From the NCBI GenBank assembly GCA_014360685.1, contig JACIXB010000021.1:1-64000 (forward strand): a stretch of 64,000 bases of DNA, written 5' to 3'. Both the position numbers and the translations under genes were made by a program. Within the stretch, counting starts at the first letter, position 1. The number at the start of each line of letters is the position of its first letter. The notes below the pieces were generated by a model. That model saw only the letters and a program-made list of their open reading frames with translations, was not told where the DNA came from and ran no database searches. Positions 51,015 to 61,224 of the stretch are shown piece by piece. The DNA comes from Actinomycetota bacterium. GTDB taxonomy: Bacteria; Actinomycetota; Geothermincolia; Geothermincolales; RBG-13-55-18.

Positions 51015-51281
51015 GTGGATCAAGGGGGCGGAGACCGCCTTCCTCCCCGTCCTCCTCCGACAAAAAATGTAACCGAGGTCACTTCTCGGCAACGGCAGCG
51101 AGAGGTCACCTTCGCTTGCTGCGTGGATCAAGGGGGCGGAGACCGCCTTCCTCCCCGTCCTCCTCCGACAAAAAATGTAACCGAGGTCACTTCTCGGCAA
51201 CGGCAGCGAGAGGTCACCTTGGCTTGCTGCGTGGATCAAGGGGGCGGAGACCGCCTTCCTCCCCGTCCTACTCCGACAATG
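51015..51281. repeat. 108-bp tandem repeat, two full copies plus partial third
   Basis: gtggatcaagggggcggagaccgccttcctccccgtcctcctccgacaaaaaatgtaaccgaggtcacttctcg... begins at 51015, 51123 and 51231; copies nearly identical. Confidence 0.95.
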
Positions 51282-51465
51282 AATATCCGCTCCGCTTGGA
51301 AAACAGGGCACGATTCGTAACATGAAAGCCGGATTCGGCTTCTGTTGCCACGCCGCAGGGTATATTCTGGACGTGGGATAAACGCTCTTCCCCTCGCAGC
51401 CGAGGAGTTGCCCGGTGGTCCTCGGCGAAGGGATAAGGAGAGTGAAAGAGGAGGGCGAGACTACG

Positions 51466-54095
51466 TGGACGTCATCCTGGGGCACGTGAACGTGGACTTC
51501 GACGCCCTGGCCTCCATGGTGGCGGCCAAGAAGCTCTACCCGGAGGCGGTGATGGTCTTCGCCGGATCGGTGAACCGCAACGTGCGCGAGTTTATCGCCC
51601 TCCACGGCGACGTGCTGGAATTCCGAGACCCCCGTTCCCTGGACCGCGAGGCCATAAACCGGCTCATCGTGGTGGACAACCGCATCGCCGAGCGCCTGGG
51701 CGAGTTCCGCGACCTACCGGGCAAGGAGGGGGTGGAGGTTTTCGTCTACGACCATCACCCTCCCTCCCCGCAGGACATGAAGGGGGTCCACGATTACAGC
51801 GAGTACCTGGGGGCCACCACTACCGTGCTGGTGAGGATAATCCAGCGCCAGAAGATCCCCATCAGCCCCTTCGAGGCCACCCTCTTCGCCCTGGGGATCC
51901 ACGAGGACACCGGTTCGCTGACCTACGCGGGCACCACCCCCGAGGATGCCGAGGCCCTGGCCTTTCTCATGCGGCGGGGCGCCAACCTGGAGGTGATCAT
52001 GCACTTCCTGGGAAGGCAGCTCTCCCCCGCGCAGCACGAGCTCATGAGGCGCCTGCTCTCCGGCCTTCGCTTTCACCGCGTGCAGGGGGTCCTGGTAGCC
52101 GTGGCCAGGGCGCACATGGAGGAGTACGTGGAGGGAGCCTCGGCGGTGGCCTCCAGGCTGGCCGACCTGGAGAACCTGGAGGTCCTCTTCGCCCTGGTGG
52201 AGATGCAGGGACGGGTGGTGGTGGCGGGGCTTTCCCGTATGCGCCAGGTGGACGTGGACCGGGTCCTCTCCGGCCTGGGCGGCGGCGGACACGCCAAGGC
52301 CGGTTCGGCGGTACTCAAGGGGTGCAGCCTGGAGAAGGTGGAGCGCGAGCTCCTGGAGCTGCTGGAGAGGAACGTGCCGCGACGTGTGACCGCGGGCGAG
52401 ATAATGAGCGGTCCGGTGAAGACCATCAACGAGAGCACCACCATAGCCGAGGCCTCGCGGCGCATGGAGCTCACCGGCCACACCGCCTTTCCCGTGGTGG
52501 ACGACGGGGGGAACCTGGTGGGCATGATATCCCGTAAGGACCTGGACAAGGCCGGTCACCACGGCCTGGGGCACGCCCCGGTGAAGGGATTCATGTCCCG
52601 CTCGTTGATCGCCGTGGAGGAGGATGCCTCCCTCCAGGAGATCCAGAGACTGATGACCGAGAACGCCATCGGCCGGGTACCGGTGGTGAGGGGCAAGGAA
52701 CTGGTGGGCATCGTGACCCGCAAGGATTTACTGAGGGCCCTGCACGGGGGGGAATACCTACGTGCCGTCGCCCCGGTGGGAGGGACGCATGCCTACACCC
52801 GCTCGGAGATCGTGGAGATGATGCAGCGCCAGCTTCCGGGCGAGGTCCAGAGCCTCCTCCGCCTGGCCTCCCGGGTGGCGGAAAGGGAGGGATATCAGGT
52901 CTACCTGGTGGGCGGCGTGGTGAGGGACCTGCTGCTGGGCTACCCCAACCTGGACCTGGACCTGGTGGTTGAGGGAGAGGGCATCGAATTCGCGCGGCGT
53001 CTGGCCCGGGAGCTGAAGGCCAGGGTGCGTACCCACCGGAAGTTCGGCACCGCGGTGGTCCTGCTTCCCACCGGGAGGAGGATCGACGTGGCCACCGCGC
53101 GCACCGAGTTCTACGAGCAGCCGGCGGCGTTGCCCACCGTGGAGGTCTCCTCCATAAGGCAGGACCTCTACCGCCGGGATTTCACCATCAACGCCATGGC
53201 CGTCGCCGTGAGCGGAGAGAGGTTCGGCGAGCTGTTGGACTATTTCGGCGGACTTCGCGACCTGCAGAGAAGGCAGATCCGCGTGCTGCACAACCTGAGC
53301 TTCGTGGAGGATCCCACCCGCATCTTCCGTGCCGTGCGCTTCGAGCAGCGCTACGGATTCCGTATGGAGAGGCAGACGGAGATACTCGCCAGGCGGGCGG
53401 TGGAGATGGAGATAGTGGGGCGCCTGACCAACGCCAGGGTGAGGGACGAGCTCAAAGACATCTTCCTCGAACCCCTGCCCCTTCCCCTCAAGGCCCTGGA
53501 GAGGCTGGAGGAACTGGGGGCCCTGCGAACCCTGCACCCCGACCTGTCCGTGACCCGGGCCATGCGCCGTCGTTTCCAGTTGCTGGAAAAACACTCGGGT
53601 AAGGCCTGGGAGATGGTGGGGACGGAGGGCAGGAGGTGGATCCCGGTGGCCGCGGCCATGCTGGCCGACCTCCCCCCGGGGGAAGGGCTCAAGTGGTGCC
53701 ACCAGATGCGCCTGCGGCGGGAGGACACCGAGGCTCTGCGCCAGTGTCTCGAGGAGGTTCCCCGGGCGGTGGAGGAACTCGCCCGCAGGGACCTGGCGCC
53801 CAGCCGCGCCGTATTCTTGCTTGACCCGCTGAGCCCGGAGGCCATAACATATCTCTATGCCCTGGCCGGCCCCGCGGCCAGGGAGAAGGTAGCCGCTTAC
53901 TTGACCAGCTGGAAAGAAATGGCTCCCAGCGTGAGCGGCCGCGACCTCAAGGAAATGGGCCTTCCTCCCTCGAGGGTCTATTCCCAGATCCTGGCAGAAA
54001 TTCGGAGGGCCCTGCTGGACGGGGAGGTACGGGGGCGCGAGGAGGAGCTGGCCCTGGCGCGCAGGCTGGTGGAGGAAGCGGCCTCGAGGAGGTGA
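51466..54095 (+). CDS. DHH phosphoesterase / CBS pair / poly(A) polymerase-type nucleotidyltransferase fusion
   Basis: HVNVDFDALASMVAAKKL, VYDHHPP; two CBS motifs; YLVGGVVRDLLLGYPNLDLDLVVEGEG, RRDFTINAMAV, EDPTRIFRAVRFEQRYGF; GTG start inferred. Confidence 0.92.
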
Positions 54096-54100
54096 GAGGA

Positions 54101-54763
54101 ATGGGACCCTCCCAGGTGGAGGTTACCCTGTACATGCTGGTAGGCCTTATCCTGGGGGTCATCATCCACGAGTACATGCACGGGTACGTGGCCTACCGCA
54201 TGGGGGACCCCACCGCCAAGCGCGCCGGCCGCCTGACCCTGGACCCCATGGCCCACGTGGACCCCTTCGGGACCCTCATCCTCCCCGGCATGCTCTTCCT
54301 GCTCAGCCTCCTGGGCCACGGGACCTTCATCATCGGCTACGCCAAGCCGGTGCCCATCAACCCTTTCCTCTTCCGCAAACCGCGGGGGATCATCTGGGTC
54401 TCCCTGGCCGGGCCCCTCTCCAACCTCTCCCTGGGAGTGGTCTTCATCGGGATCCTGCGCTTGCTCACCCATTTCGAGGGAGGGGGGTTCCTGGATCGAG
54501 CCGCCTACACCTGCCTGTTCATCGCCTACATCAACCTGCTCCTCTTCGTCTTCAATCTGGTACCCATACCCCCCCTGGACGGCTCCCGGGTGGTGGGGTA
54601 CTTCCTGCGGGGAGAGGCCAGGAGGGCCTACCAGTCCCTGGAGCCCTACGGGTTCTTCCTCATCCTGGTTTTGGTCATGCTCTTCGGGTTCGTCCTCTCG
54701 GACATCGTGGGCGGCTTGGCCAACCTCATCCTCCGTGCCTTCGGCCTTTCCGGGGTCTTCTGA
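54101..54763 (+). CDS. Site-2 protease family (M50) membrane metalloprotease
   Basis: IHEYMHGYVAYRMGDPTAKRAGRLTLDPMAHVDPFGTLILP, NLVPIPPLDGSRV. Confidence 0.93.
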   Translation: MGPSQVEVTLYMLVGLILGVIIHEYMHGYVAYRMGDPTAKRAGRLTLDPMAHVDPFGTLILPGMLFLLSLLGHGTFIIGYAKPVPINPFLFRKPRGIIWVSLAGPLSNLSLGVVFIGILRLLTHFEGGGFLDRAAYTCLFIAYINLLLFVFNLVPIPPLDGSRVVGYFLRGEARRAYQSLEPYGFFLILVLVMLFGFVLSDIVGGLANLILRAFGLSGVF

Positions 54764-54783
54764 TCCCGGCGCGGGGGCGGGCG

Positions 54784-55335
54784 GTGAGAGTGGTGAACAC
54801 CTGGCGTAATCTTCCCGGAAAGGTCTGGGTGAGCATGCTGGCCCTCGATCCCCGGCTGGATAAGAAGGGGGAGAGGGCTTGCCGGGCGCTCTCGCCCCAG
54901 GAGCAGCGCCTCTTCTCCTCCATGGACCGTTACGACCGGGCCCACTCCCTGGCCGTGGCCTCCCGGCTGCGCGACGACCCCCTCCTGTACCGCGCCGCCC
55001 TCCTCCACGACTGCGGCAAGCTAACCTCGGAACTCCGACTTTGGGTGCGTTGGGCGTATACCTTTCTTGAGGTCTTCCAGCCCCGCCTGCTGGCCCGCTT
55101 GGCGGAAAAGGTTGAGAGGGAGGCCCGGGGAGGGGATGTACTGAAGAGGATGCGGAGCCTTACTCCCGGCTGGCGGAGGGGCCTGTACGTGCAGCTCCAT
55201 CACGGGGAGGTGGGGGCCGCCCTTCTCGAACGCGCCGGAAGCGAGGAAGAAGTTGTGCGCCTGGTGCGGGACCACCAAGGGGAGCCGCGCGACGACAGGT
55301 CGCGCCGGTTGCGGCGGCTGGATGACGCCCTTTAG
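54784..55335 (+). CDS. HD domain-containing protein
   Basis: DRAHSLAVASRL...LLHDCGKLTSELRL...HHGEVGAALLE...VRLVRDHQ. Confidence 0.85.
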   Translation: MRVVNTWRNLPGKVWVSMLALDPRLDKKGERACRALSPQEQRLFSSMDRYDRAHSLAVASRLRDDPLLYRAALLHDCGKLTSELRLWVRWAYTFLEVFQPRLLARLAEKVEREARGGDVLKRMRSLTPGWRRGLYVQLHHGEVGAALLERAGSEEEVVRLVRDHQGEPRDDRSRRLRRLDDAL

Positions 55336-55354
55336 TGATCCCCAAAGAGCCCGC

Positions 55355-55514
55355 ACCGGAAGGCCCGCCCTCCCGCTTTCCAGGTCGCCCGCCCCGGCGT
55401 AGAAAATGGAATACCGTTTCCCCGGGAAAGACGAGAACATGGGCCGGGAATACATCCTCATCCGGGGACCGGAAGGCCCGCCCTCCCGCTTTCCAGGTCG
55501 CCCGCCCCGGCGTA
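55355..55514. repeat. 47-bp direct repeat, two copies, 113-bp period
   Basis: accggaaggcccgccctcccgctttccaggtcgcccgccccggcgta at 55355-55401 and 55468-55514. Confidence 0.95.
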
Positions 55515-55676
55515 TAGAATAATATGCTGAGCCACGCGGAGATTGCGTTGCCCCGCGGAGGCGCGTTGGGTCGAGGCCGGCCGCCCGGGGTGCAAGGGGA
55601 CCCGGTATTGGTACTTGGCGGGTGGAGGAACCCGGGGCCGGCGGACGGAAATAAAGGACGAGAGGAAGGAGAGGGA

Positions 55677-56657
55677 TTGGCGACCAGGATTCTCACCGGA
55701 TACCGCCCCACGGGAAAGCTGCACCTGGGGCACCTACACGGCAACCTCATGCGCATGATGGAATTGCAGGAGGAGGCGGAGTGCTTCTTCTTTATCGCCG
55801 ACTGGCACGCCTTGACCACCGATTACCAAGACCCGTCGCGGCTGAGGACCTTCACCGAGGAGATGGTATTGGACTGGCTGGCGGCGGGTATCGATCCGGA
55901 CAAGGCAACCATCTACCGGCAGTCCGACCTCCCCGAGGTGGCGGAGTTCCAGCTCTACCTCTCCATGATCACCCCGTTGGGATGGCTGGAGAGGGTCCCC
56001 TCCTTCAAGGAACAGCAGGAGCAGCTGCGGGGCCGGGAGATCGCCACCCACGGCTTCCTGGGATATCCCGTGCTCCAGGCGGCGGATATTCTCATCGTGC
56101 GCGCGGAGGGGGTTCCCGTGGGGGAGGACCAACTGCCCCACCTGGAGCTGACCAGGGAGATAGTGAGGAGGTTCAACCACCTCTACGGGGAGACCTTCGC
56201 CGAGCCGCAGTCTCTGCTCTCCACCGCGCCCCGCATCCCGGGGACCGACGGGCGAAAGATGAGCAAGAGCTACGGCAACCAGATCTCCCTCTCCGACCCG
56301 CCGGAGGAGATCCGCCGCAAGGTTCTGTCCATGATCACCGATCCCGCCCGGCGCACGCGCCGGGACCCCGGTGACCCCGGTAAGTGCAGCGTTTTCGAGC
56401 TGCACAGGCTGTACACCGGGGACCGGGTGGAGGAGATCGCCGAAAAGTGCCGCACCGCGGGGTGGGGATGCGTGGAATGCAAGGAGGTCCTGGCGGGAAG
56501 GATATCCGATTCCCTGCGCGCCTTCCGCGAGAGGAGGAAGGAACTGGAAGCCAGGCCCGGGACGGCCTGGGAGGTATTGGAATCGGGGCTGCGGAAGGTG
56601 CGGCCCATAGCCGGGGAAGTGCTGGGCGAGGTGCGCAGGCGCATGGGCATGGATTGA
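55677..56657 (+). CDS. trpS: Tryptophan-tRNA ligase
   Basis: RILTGYRPTGKLHLGHLHGNL (HIGH-like), DGRKMSKSYGN (KMSKS); TTG start with ggaggag-like SD. Confidence 0.96.
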   Translation: MATRILTGYRPTGKLHLGHLHGNLMRMMELQEEAECFFFIADWHALTTDYQDPSRLRTFTEEMVLDWLAAGIDPDKATIYRQSDLPEVAEFQLYLSMITPLGWLERVPSFKEQQEQLRGREIATHGFLGYPVLQAADILIVRAEGVPVGEDQLPHLELTREIVRRFNHLYGETFAEPQSLLSTAPRIPGTDGRKMSKSYGNQISLSDPPEEIRRKVLSMITDPARRTRRDPGDPGKCSVFELHRLYTGDRVEEIAEKCRTAGWGCVECKEVLAGRISDSLRAFRERRKELEARPGTAWEVLESGLRKVRPIAGEVLGEVRRRMGMD

Positions 56658-56667
56658 GGAGCGAGCC

Positions 56668-57492
56668 GTGTCCTACCTGGTCAAGCTGGAGGTCTTCGAG
56701 GGTCCTTTCGACCTCCTGCTCCACCTCATCGGGCGCAGGGAGATAGACATCTACCAGGTTTCCATCGCCGAGATAACCGAGGATTACCTGCGCTGCATCC
56801 AGGACATGCAGCGCCTGGACCTGGAGGTGGCCACCGAGTTCCTCCTCATCGCCGCCACCCTGCTAAAGCTGAAGTCCGATTCCCTCCTCCCGGCCCCGGA
56901 GAAGGAAGGGGAGGAGATCTCCCCCGCCGAGCTGCGGGAGGAACTGTTGTGGAGGCTGGTGCAGTACCAGAAGTTCCGCAACGCGGCGGCGGAGCTGGCC
57001 TCCCGCCTGGAGAGGGAAGAGAGGTACTACTACCGGGAGGTGGACCTGGAAGAACCCTTCCGGGGCCTGGTGCCCGATGTCCTCGGTGGCCTCACCCTGG
57101 ACAGGCTGGTCCGGGCGGCGCGCGAGCTGGTACAGGCGGAGGAGGAGGTGGATGTATCCTACATCGCCCCTATCCGGGTGAACGTCTCCGACTTCATGGC
57201 CAAGGTCAGGCGGGTACTGGCGGAAAAAGGGCGCACCACCTTCCGGGAGCTGACCTCCGACTGCGCGTTGCGCATCGAGATCATCGCCACCTTCCTGGCC
57301 CTGCTCGAGCTCTACAAGCGCGAGGAAGTGGATATAAGGCAGGCGGTGCGCTTCGGTGACATAGAAGTCCACCCCATGGAAGCCCAGGATATGGGGGCCC
57401 GAAGGCTCGGACCGGAGACCCCGGGAGAGGTGGAGGGGGCTGCGGTGGAGGGCGGCACGGGTTCCGCCGGAAAGGGGGAAGGATGGAGCTGA
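56668..57492 (+). CDS. scpA: Segregation and condensation protein A
   Basis: YLVKLEVFEGPFDLLLHLIGRREIDIYQVSIAEITEDYL; followed by scpB. Confidence 0.95.
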   Translation: MSYLVKLEVFEGPFDLLLHLIGRREIDIYQVSIAEITEDYLRCIQDMQRLDLEVATEFLLIAATLLKLKSDSLLPAPEKEGEEISPAELREELLWRLVQYQKFRNAAAELASRLEREERYYYREVDLEEPFRGLVPDVLGGLTLDRLVRAARELVQAEEEVDVSYIAPIRVNVSDFMAKVRRVLAEKGRTTFRELTSDCALRIEIIATFLALLELYKREEVDIRQAVRFGDIEVHPMEAQDMGARRLGPETPGEVEGAAVEGGTGSAGKGEGWS

Positions 57493-58322
57493 AACCCATA
57501 GGCGGGAGGATGTGGAAGACGGGGGCCGGAGAGGAACGCCCGCAGGAGATGGAGGTTCTCAAGGGGGCCCTGGAGGCCATGCTCTTCGTCTCCGGGGAGC
57601 CTGTCCCCACCCGCCGTCTGGCGGAGGCCCTGGACTGCGACGAGGGGAGGGTGGTGTCCGCCCTCCAGGAACTGAGTGAGGAATACCAGGCCGAGAACCG
57701 GGGAATACAGCTCCGCTCGGTAGGGGGCGGTTGGCGCCTGCACACCCATCCCGCCTACGCCTCCTACGTGGAGAAGATGCTCCTTACCACCAAGCGGGCC
57801 CGGCTCACCCGCGCCGCCGTGGAAACCCTGGCCATAATCGCCTACTTGCAGCCCATAACCAGGAGCCAGATCGCCAACCTGCGGGGCGTGCAGTCGGAGA
57901 ACGTGGTCAAGGTCCTGGTGGACATGGGGCTGGTGGCCGAGGCGGGAAAGGAGAAAGCCCCCGGCGGCCCAGCCCTCTACGTGACCACGGAGAAGTTCCT
58001 GGAGCGCTTCGGGCTGCACAGCCTGGAGGAGCTGCCTCCCCTCGAAGATTTCGAGCCCGACCGGGAGACGGTGGAACGCATCGCCCGTTCCCTTTCCGGG
58101 CACGGGGAAACGCGGGAGGCCGGGGCGGGGGCGGTGGGGACCGGCGTGCCCCGGGATTCCGAGGCGGGTGAATTGGTAATACCTACCAACGCCGTAGACC
58201 CCGTTCGGCCGTCGGAGGCGGGGGAGAAAGGGGGAGGGGCGGAAGGCGCGGGTTTCCGGGAACAGGGAAGAGCGCGAGCCGGGTCTGAAGCGGAGGGGAT
58301 GGCAGGGGAGGAGGAAGGATAG
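57483..58322 (+). CDS. scpB: Segregation and condensation protein B
   Basis: LEAMLFVSGEPVPTRRLAEAL, LTRAAVETLAIIAYLQPITRSQIANLRGVQSE. Confidence 0.95.
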   Translation: MELKPIGGRMWKTGAGEERPQEMEVLKGALEAMLFVSGEPVPTRRLAEALDCDEGRVVSALQELSEEYQAENRGIQLRSVGGGWRLHTHPAYASYVEKMLLTTKRARLTRAAVETLAIIAYLQPITRSQIANLRGVQSENVVKVLVDMGLVAEAGKEKAPGGPALYVTTEKFLERFGLHSLEELPPLEDFEPDRETVERIARSLSGHGETREAGAGAVGTGVPRDSEAGELVIPTNAVDPVRPSEAGEKGGGAEGAGFREQGRARAGSEAEGMAGEEEG

Positions 58323-58479
58323 GAGGGGTTGCCGCCCGTAACGCGATCTCCCTCGGCCGGACCGGTGAGGAGGTTTGACGCCCGTACGCGGGCCGCAGGG
58401 GCGTACCGCTCTCCGGGCCTGATCCGGGAACATCGAGCCGCTGGTCCGCCTCGGCACGGTCCGGAACCGGACCGAGGGG

Positions 58480-59289
58480 ATGGACTCGAAAGGGGGCGCG
58501 GGAGCCATGACCCGAGTCTCCGGCAAGGATGGCGGAAAAGGATATGCTGCGGGCGGAGAGGCATCGGCGGGCGGGACCGCCGGTTTGAGGCTGCAGAAGT
58601 TCCTGGCGGAGGCGGGGCTGGGCTCCCGCAGGCGCTGCGAAAGGCTCATCGAGGACGGCCGGGTGGCGGTCAACGGCCGGACGGCCCGCCTGGGAGACCG
58701 CGTGGACCCCCAAAGGGACCGCGTCACCGTGGACGGCATCCCGGTCAGCGCCGAGGGGGAGAAGAAGTACTTCCTCCTCTTCAAGCCCCCCGGGTACATA
58801 ACCACGGTCAGGGACAACCGGGGACGGCCGACGGTCATGGACCTCGTCCACGAGGAGGGCAGGCTTTTCCCCGTGGGACGCCTGGACAAGGATACCCGGG
58901 GGTTGCTCCTGATCACCAACGACGGATACCTGGCCCACAAGTTGCTGCATCCCAGCCGAGGAGTGGAAAAGACCTACCTGGTGCAGGCGGAGGGTTACCT
59001 GACTCCCCAGGGCCTCTCCCGCCTGCGCAAGGGGATACGGCTGGAGGAAGGGACCACCGCACCGGCAAAAGTACGCGTCCTGGCCAAGAAGGGCGACCGG
59101 TGCCTCCTGGAGTTCACCCTCCACGAGGGGAAGAAGAGGCAGATCAGGCGCATGTGCGCGGCGGTGGGCCTGGAGGTTAGGGACCTGATCCGTACCCGCT
59201 TCGGTCCCCTGGACCTCCGGGGCGTGAAGGAGGGGGAGTACCGTCCCCTCACCCCGGAAGAGGTCCGCGAGCTCATGGAGATGGATTGA
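58480..59289 (+). CDS. rluB: rRNA pseudouridine synthase (RluB/RsuA family)
   Basis: LQKFLAEAGLGSRRRCERLIEDGRVAVNG, FPVGRLDKDTRGLLLITNDG, LHEGKKRQIRRMCAAVG. Confidence 0.95.
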   Translation: MDSKGGAGAMTRVSGKDGGKGYAAGGEASAGGTAGLRLQKFLAEAGLGSRRRCERLIEDGRVAVNGRTARLGDRVDPQRDRVTVDGIPVSAEGEKKYFLLFKPPGYITTVRDNRGRPTVMDLVHEEGRLFPVGRLDKDTRGLLLITNDGYLAHKLLHPSRGVEKTYLVQAEGYLTPQGLSRLRKGIRLEEGTTAPAKVRVLAKKGDRCLLEFTLHEGKKRQIRRMCAAVGLEVRDLIRTRFGPLDLRGVKEGEYRPLTPEEVRELMEMD

Positions 59290-59568
59290 AGATGGGGAAC
59301 GGTCCGGGGGGTTGGTGAGGGCGGGACCGGTGGGCGGAAGGCGCGGGACCGGGCATGCGCCGCCCGATCGCCCCGCGGATGGGGGTGGAGATGGGATTAT
59401 CTCACCGCGAACCACGAACGCGGGGTCGAAAACCGTTATTCCGGGATGGCCCGCGAGCCGCGAAGTTGCCCCTCCGCCCCCGGGAGGGGAAAATGGAACG
59501 GGGGGTCGTGCTTATCCGCATAGCGTGATCCTGGGGGCGGAATTTTACCGGGGACAGGCAGGGGATAG

Positions 59569-61224
59569 ATGAGCGGCGGTTACTGGCCGGAGGGGGTAAA
59601 GCGCCACCTGCGATATCCCCGCATTCCCGTCTTCGAGTTGCTGCGCTCCGCGGCCGCCCTGTGGCCGGGGCGGAACGCCCTGGTCTTCGGGGGGATGGAG
59701 TTGACCTTCCGGGAGTTGGACCTGCTCTCCGACCGTTTCGCCGCCGCCCTGGCCGACATGGGAGTGGGCAAGGGCGACCGGGTGGGCATCCACCTTCCCA
59801 ATTGCCCCCAGTTCGCGGTGGCCTATTACGGCCTGCTCAAGGCGGGGGCGGTCTACGTCCCCCTCGACCAGCATCTTTCGGAGCGCGAGTTGCTCTACCA
59901 GCTGCGGGACGCGGAGGTGGAGACCTACCTGGGGCTGGATATCACCTTCCGCATGCCCCGGCGGGTTCTGCCCCGCACCCCGGTGCGCCGGGTGATACTC
60001 ACCAGCCTGACCGACTGTTACCCGCGGGTGTCACGGCCGGTAAAGCCTTTGCGCCGGGTGACCCTCCCGCCCCTGGCGGCGGATTTCGCCGATCTTCTCA
60101 CCTACTATCCCGAGGAACCGCCGGATCTTTCCTTCGACGTGGAGAGGGACCTGGCGCACATAGTCTACGCGGGAGGGGTTGCGGGTAGGGAGCTGGGAGT
60201 CATGACCACCCACTTCAACGTGGTTGCCAATTGCTGCCAGTTCACTCACTGGTTCGCGGGCGGGGAGATATCCTGGCGCAAGGGAAGGCTGGAGGTGAGG
60301 TGGCCGGCCGGGGACGGCCCGGAACGCCACGTCGTGCGCCGGGGAGCCGAGGTGTCGCTGATCGTGGTCCCCTGGACCCACGTGATGGGTATCGTGGCCT
60401 TCTTCAACATCCAGGTGATGAACGGGTGGACGATGATCGTCTCCGCCCGCTTCGATCCCGAGCAGTACCTTCTGGACATCGGCAAGTACAGCGCCACGGG
60501 ATTCGGAGGGCCGCCGCAGCTCTTCCTGCCTCTCATGGAGAACCCGGCTTTCAACAGGAAAAACCTGGAAGGCATACGCTTGGTGGTCTCCGGGGCCGCA
60601 CCCCTGGAGCCACGGGTACTTCGGCGGCTCTTGCGCCGCGTGCCGGGCCTGGTCTGCGAGGGATACGGGCTCACGGAATGCACCATGGGGTGTACCGCCA
60701 ATCCTCCCTCGCGCGAGGGTGCGCGCCCCGGTTCGGTAGGATTGCCCCTTCCGGACACCGAGGTCCGCCTGGTGGATCCCCTGGACGGGAGGGCCGCGGT
60801 GAGGGATGGAGAGACGGGGGAGATAACGGTCAGGGGACCGCAGGTCACCCCCGGGTACTGGCGGAGGCCGGAGGAGACCGCCCGCGTATACCGTGACGGT
60901 TGGTTGTACACCGGTGACCTGGGAAGGAAGGACGGGGACGGTTTCCTCTACATCGTGGGCCGCAAGAAGGACATGCTCATCTGCAAGGGTTTCAACGTCT
61001 ATCCCCATGAACTAGAGGAAGTCCTGCGGGGCCACCCGTCGGTGGCCGGGGCCGTCGTGGTGGGGAGGAAGGAGGTCCGCTACGGGGAAGTCCCCATGGC
61101 CTACGTCCAACTGAAACCCGGGGAGAGCGCGGAGCCGGGGAAGGTCATGGATTGGGCCAACCGGAGGCTGGCGCGTTACAAGAGGATCCGCGAGCTTCAC
61201 CTGGTGGAGGAGCTGCCCCGCTGA
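59569..61224 (+). CDS. AMP-dependent synthetase/ligase family protein (P-loop and A10 motifs degenerate)
   Basis: YGLTECTMG, YTGDLGRKDGDGFLYIVGRKKDMLICKGFNVYPHELEEVL; P-loop position reads YAGGVAGRELGVMTTH; protein ends at VEELPR*. Confidence 0.88.
   Translation: MSGGYWPEGVKRHLRYPRIPVFELLRSAAALWPGRNALVFGGMELTFRELDLLSDRFAAALADMGVGKGDRVGIHLPNCPQFAVAYYGLLKAGAVYVPLDQHLSERELLYQLRDAEVETYLGLDITFRMPRRVLPRTPVRRVILTSLTDCYPRVSRPVKPLRRVTLPPLAADFADLLTYYPEEPPDLSFDVERDLAHIVYAGGVAGRELGVMTTHFNVVANCCQFTHWFAGGEISWRKGRLEVRWPAGDGPERHVVRRGAEVSLIVVPWTHVMGIVAFFNIQVMNGWTMIVSARFDPEQYLLDIGKYSATGFGGPPQLFLPLMENPAFNRKNLEGIRLVVSGAAPLEPRVLRRLLRRVPGLVCEGYGLTECTMGCTANPPSREGARPGSVGLPLPDTEVRLVDPLDGRAAVRDGETGEITVRGPQVTPGYWRRPEETARVYRDGWLYTGDLGRKDGDGFLYIVGRKKDMLICKGFNVYPHELEEVLRGHPSVAGAVVVGRKEVRYGEVPMAYVQLKPGESAEPGKVMDWANRRLARYKRIRELHLVEELPR

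Noticed and set aside
51015-51290. CRISPR array interpretation of the 108-bp repeat
   Set aside because: Repeat unit is contiguous, with no unique spacers, and no cas genes are present in the window.
51008-51605. Open frames through the 108-bp repeats (e.g. MDQGGGDRLPPRPPPTKNV..., minus-strand 209 aa)
   Set aside because: Open only because the repeat period is a multiple of three; several overlapping frames are open on both strands and none has a convincing SD.
55515-55676. T-box riboswitch upstream of trpS
   Set aside because: No AGGGTGGNACCGCG antiterminator motif or specifier-loop arrangement visible.
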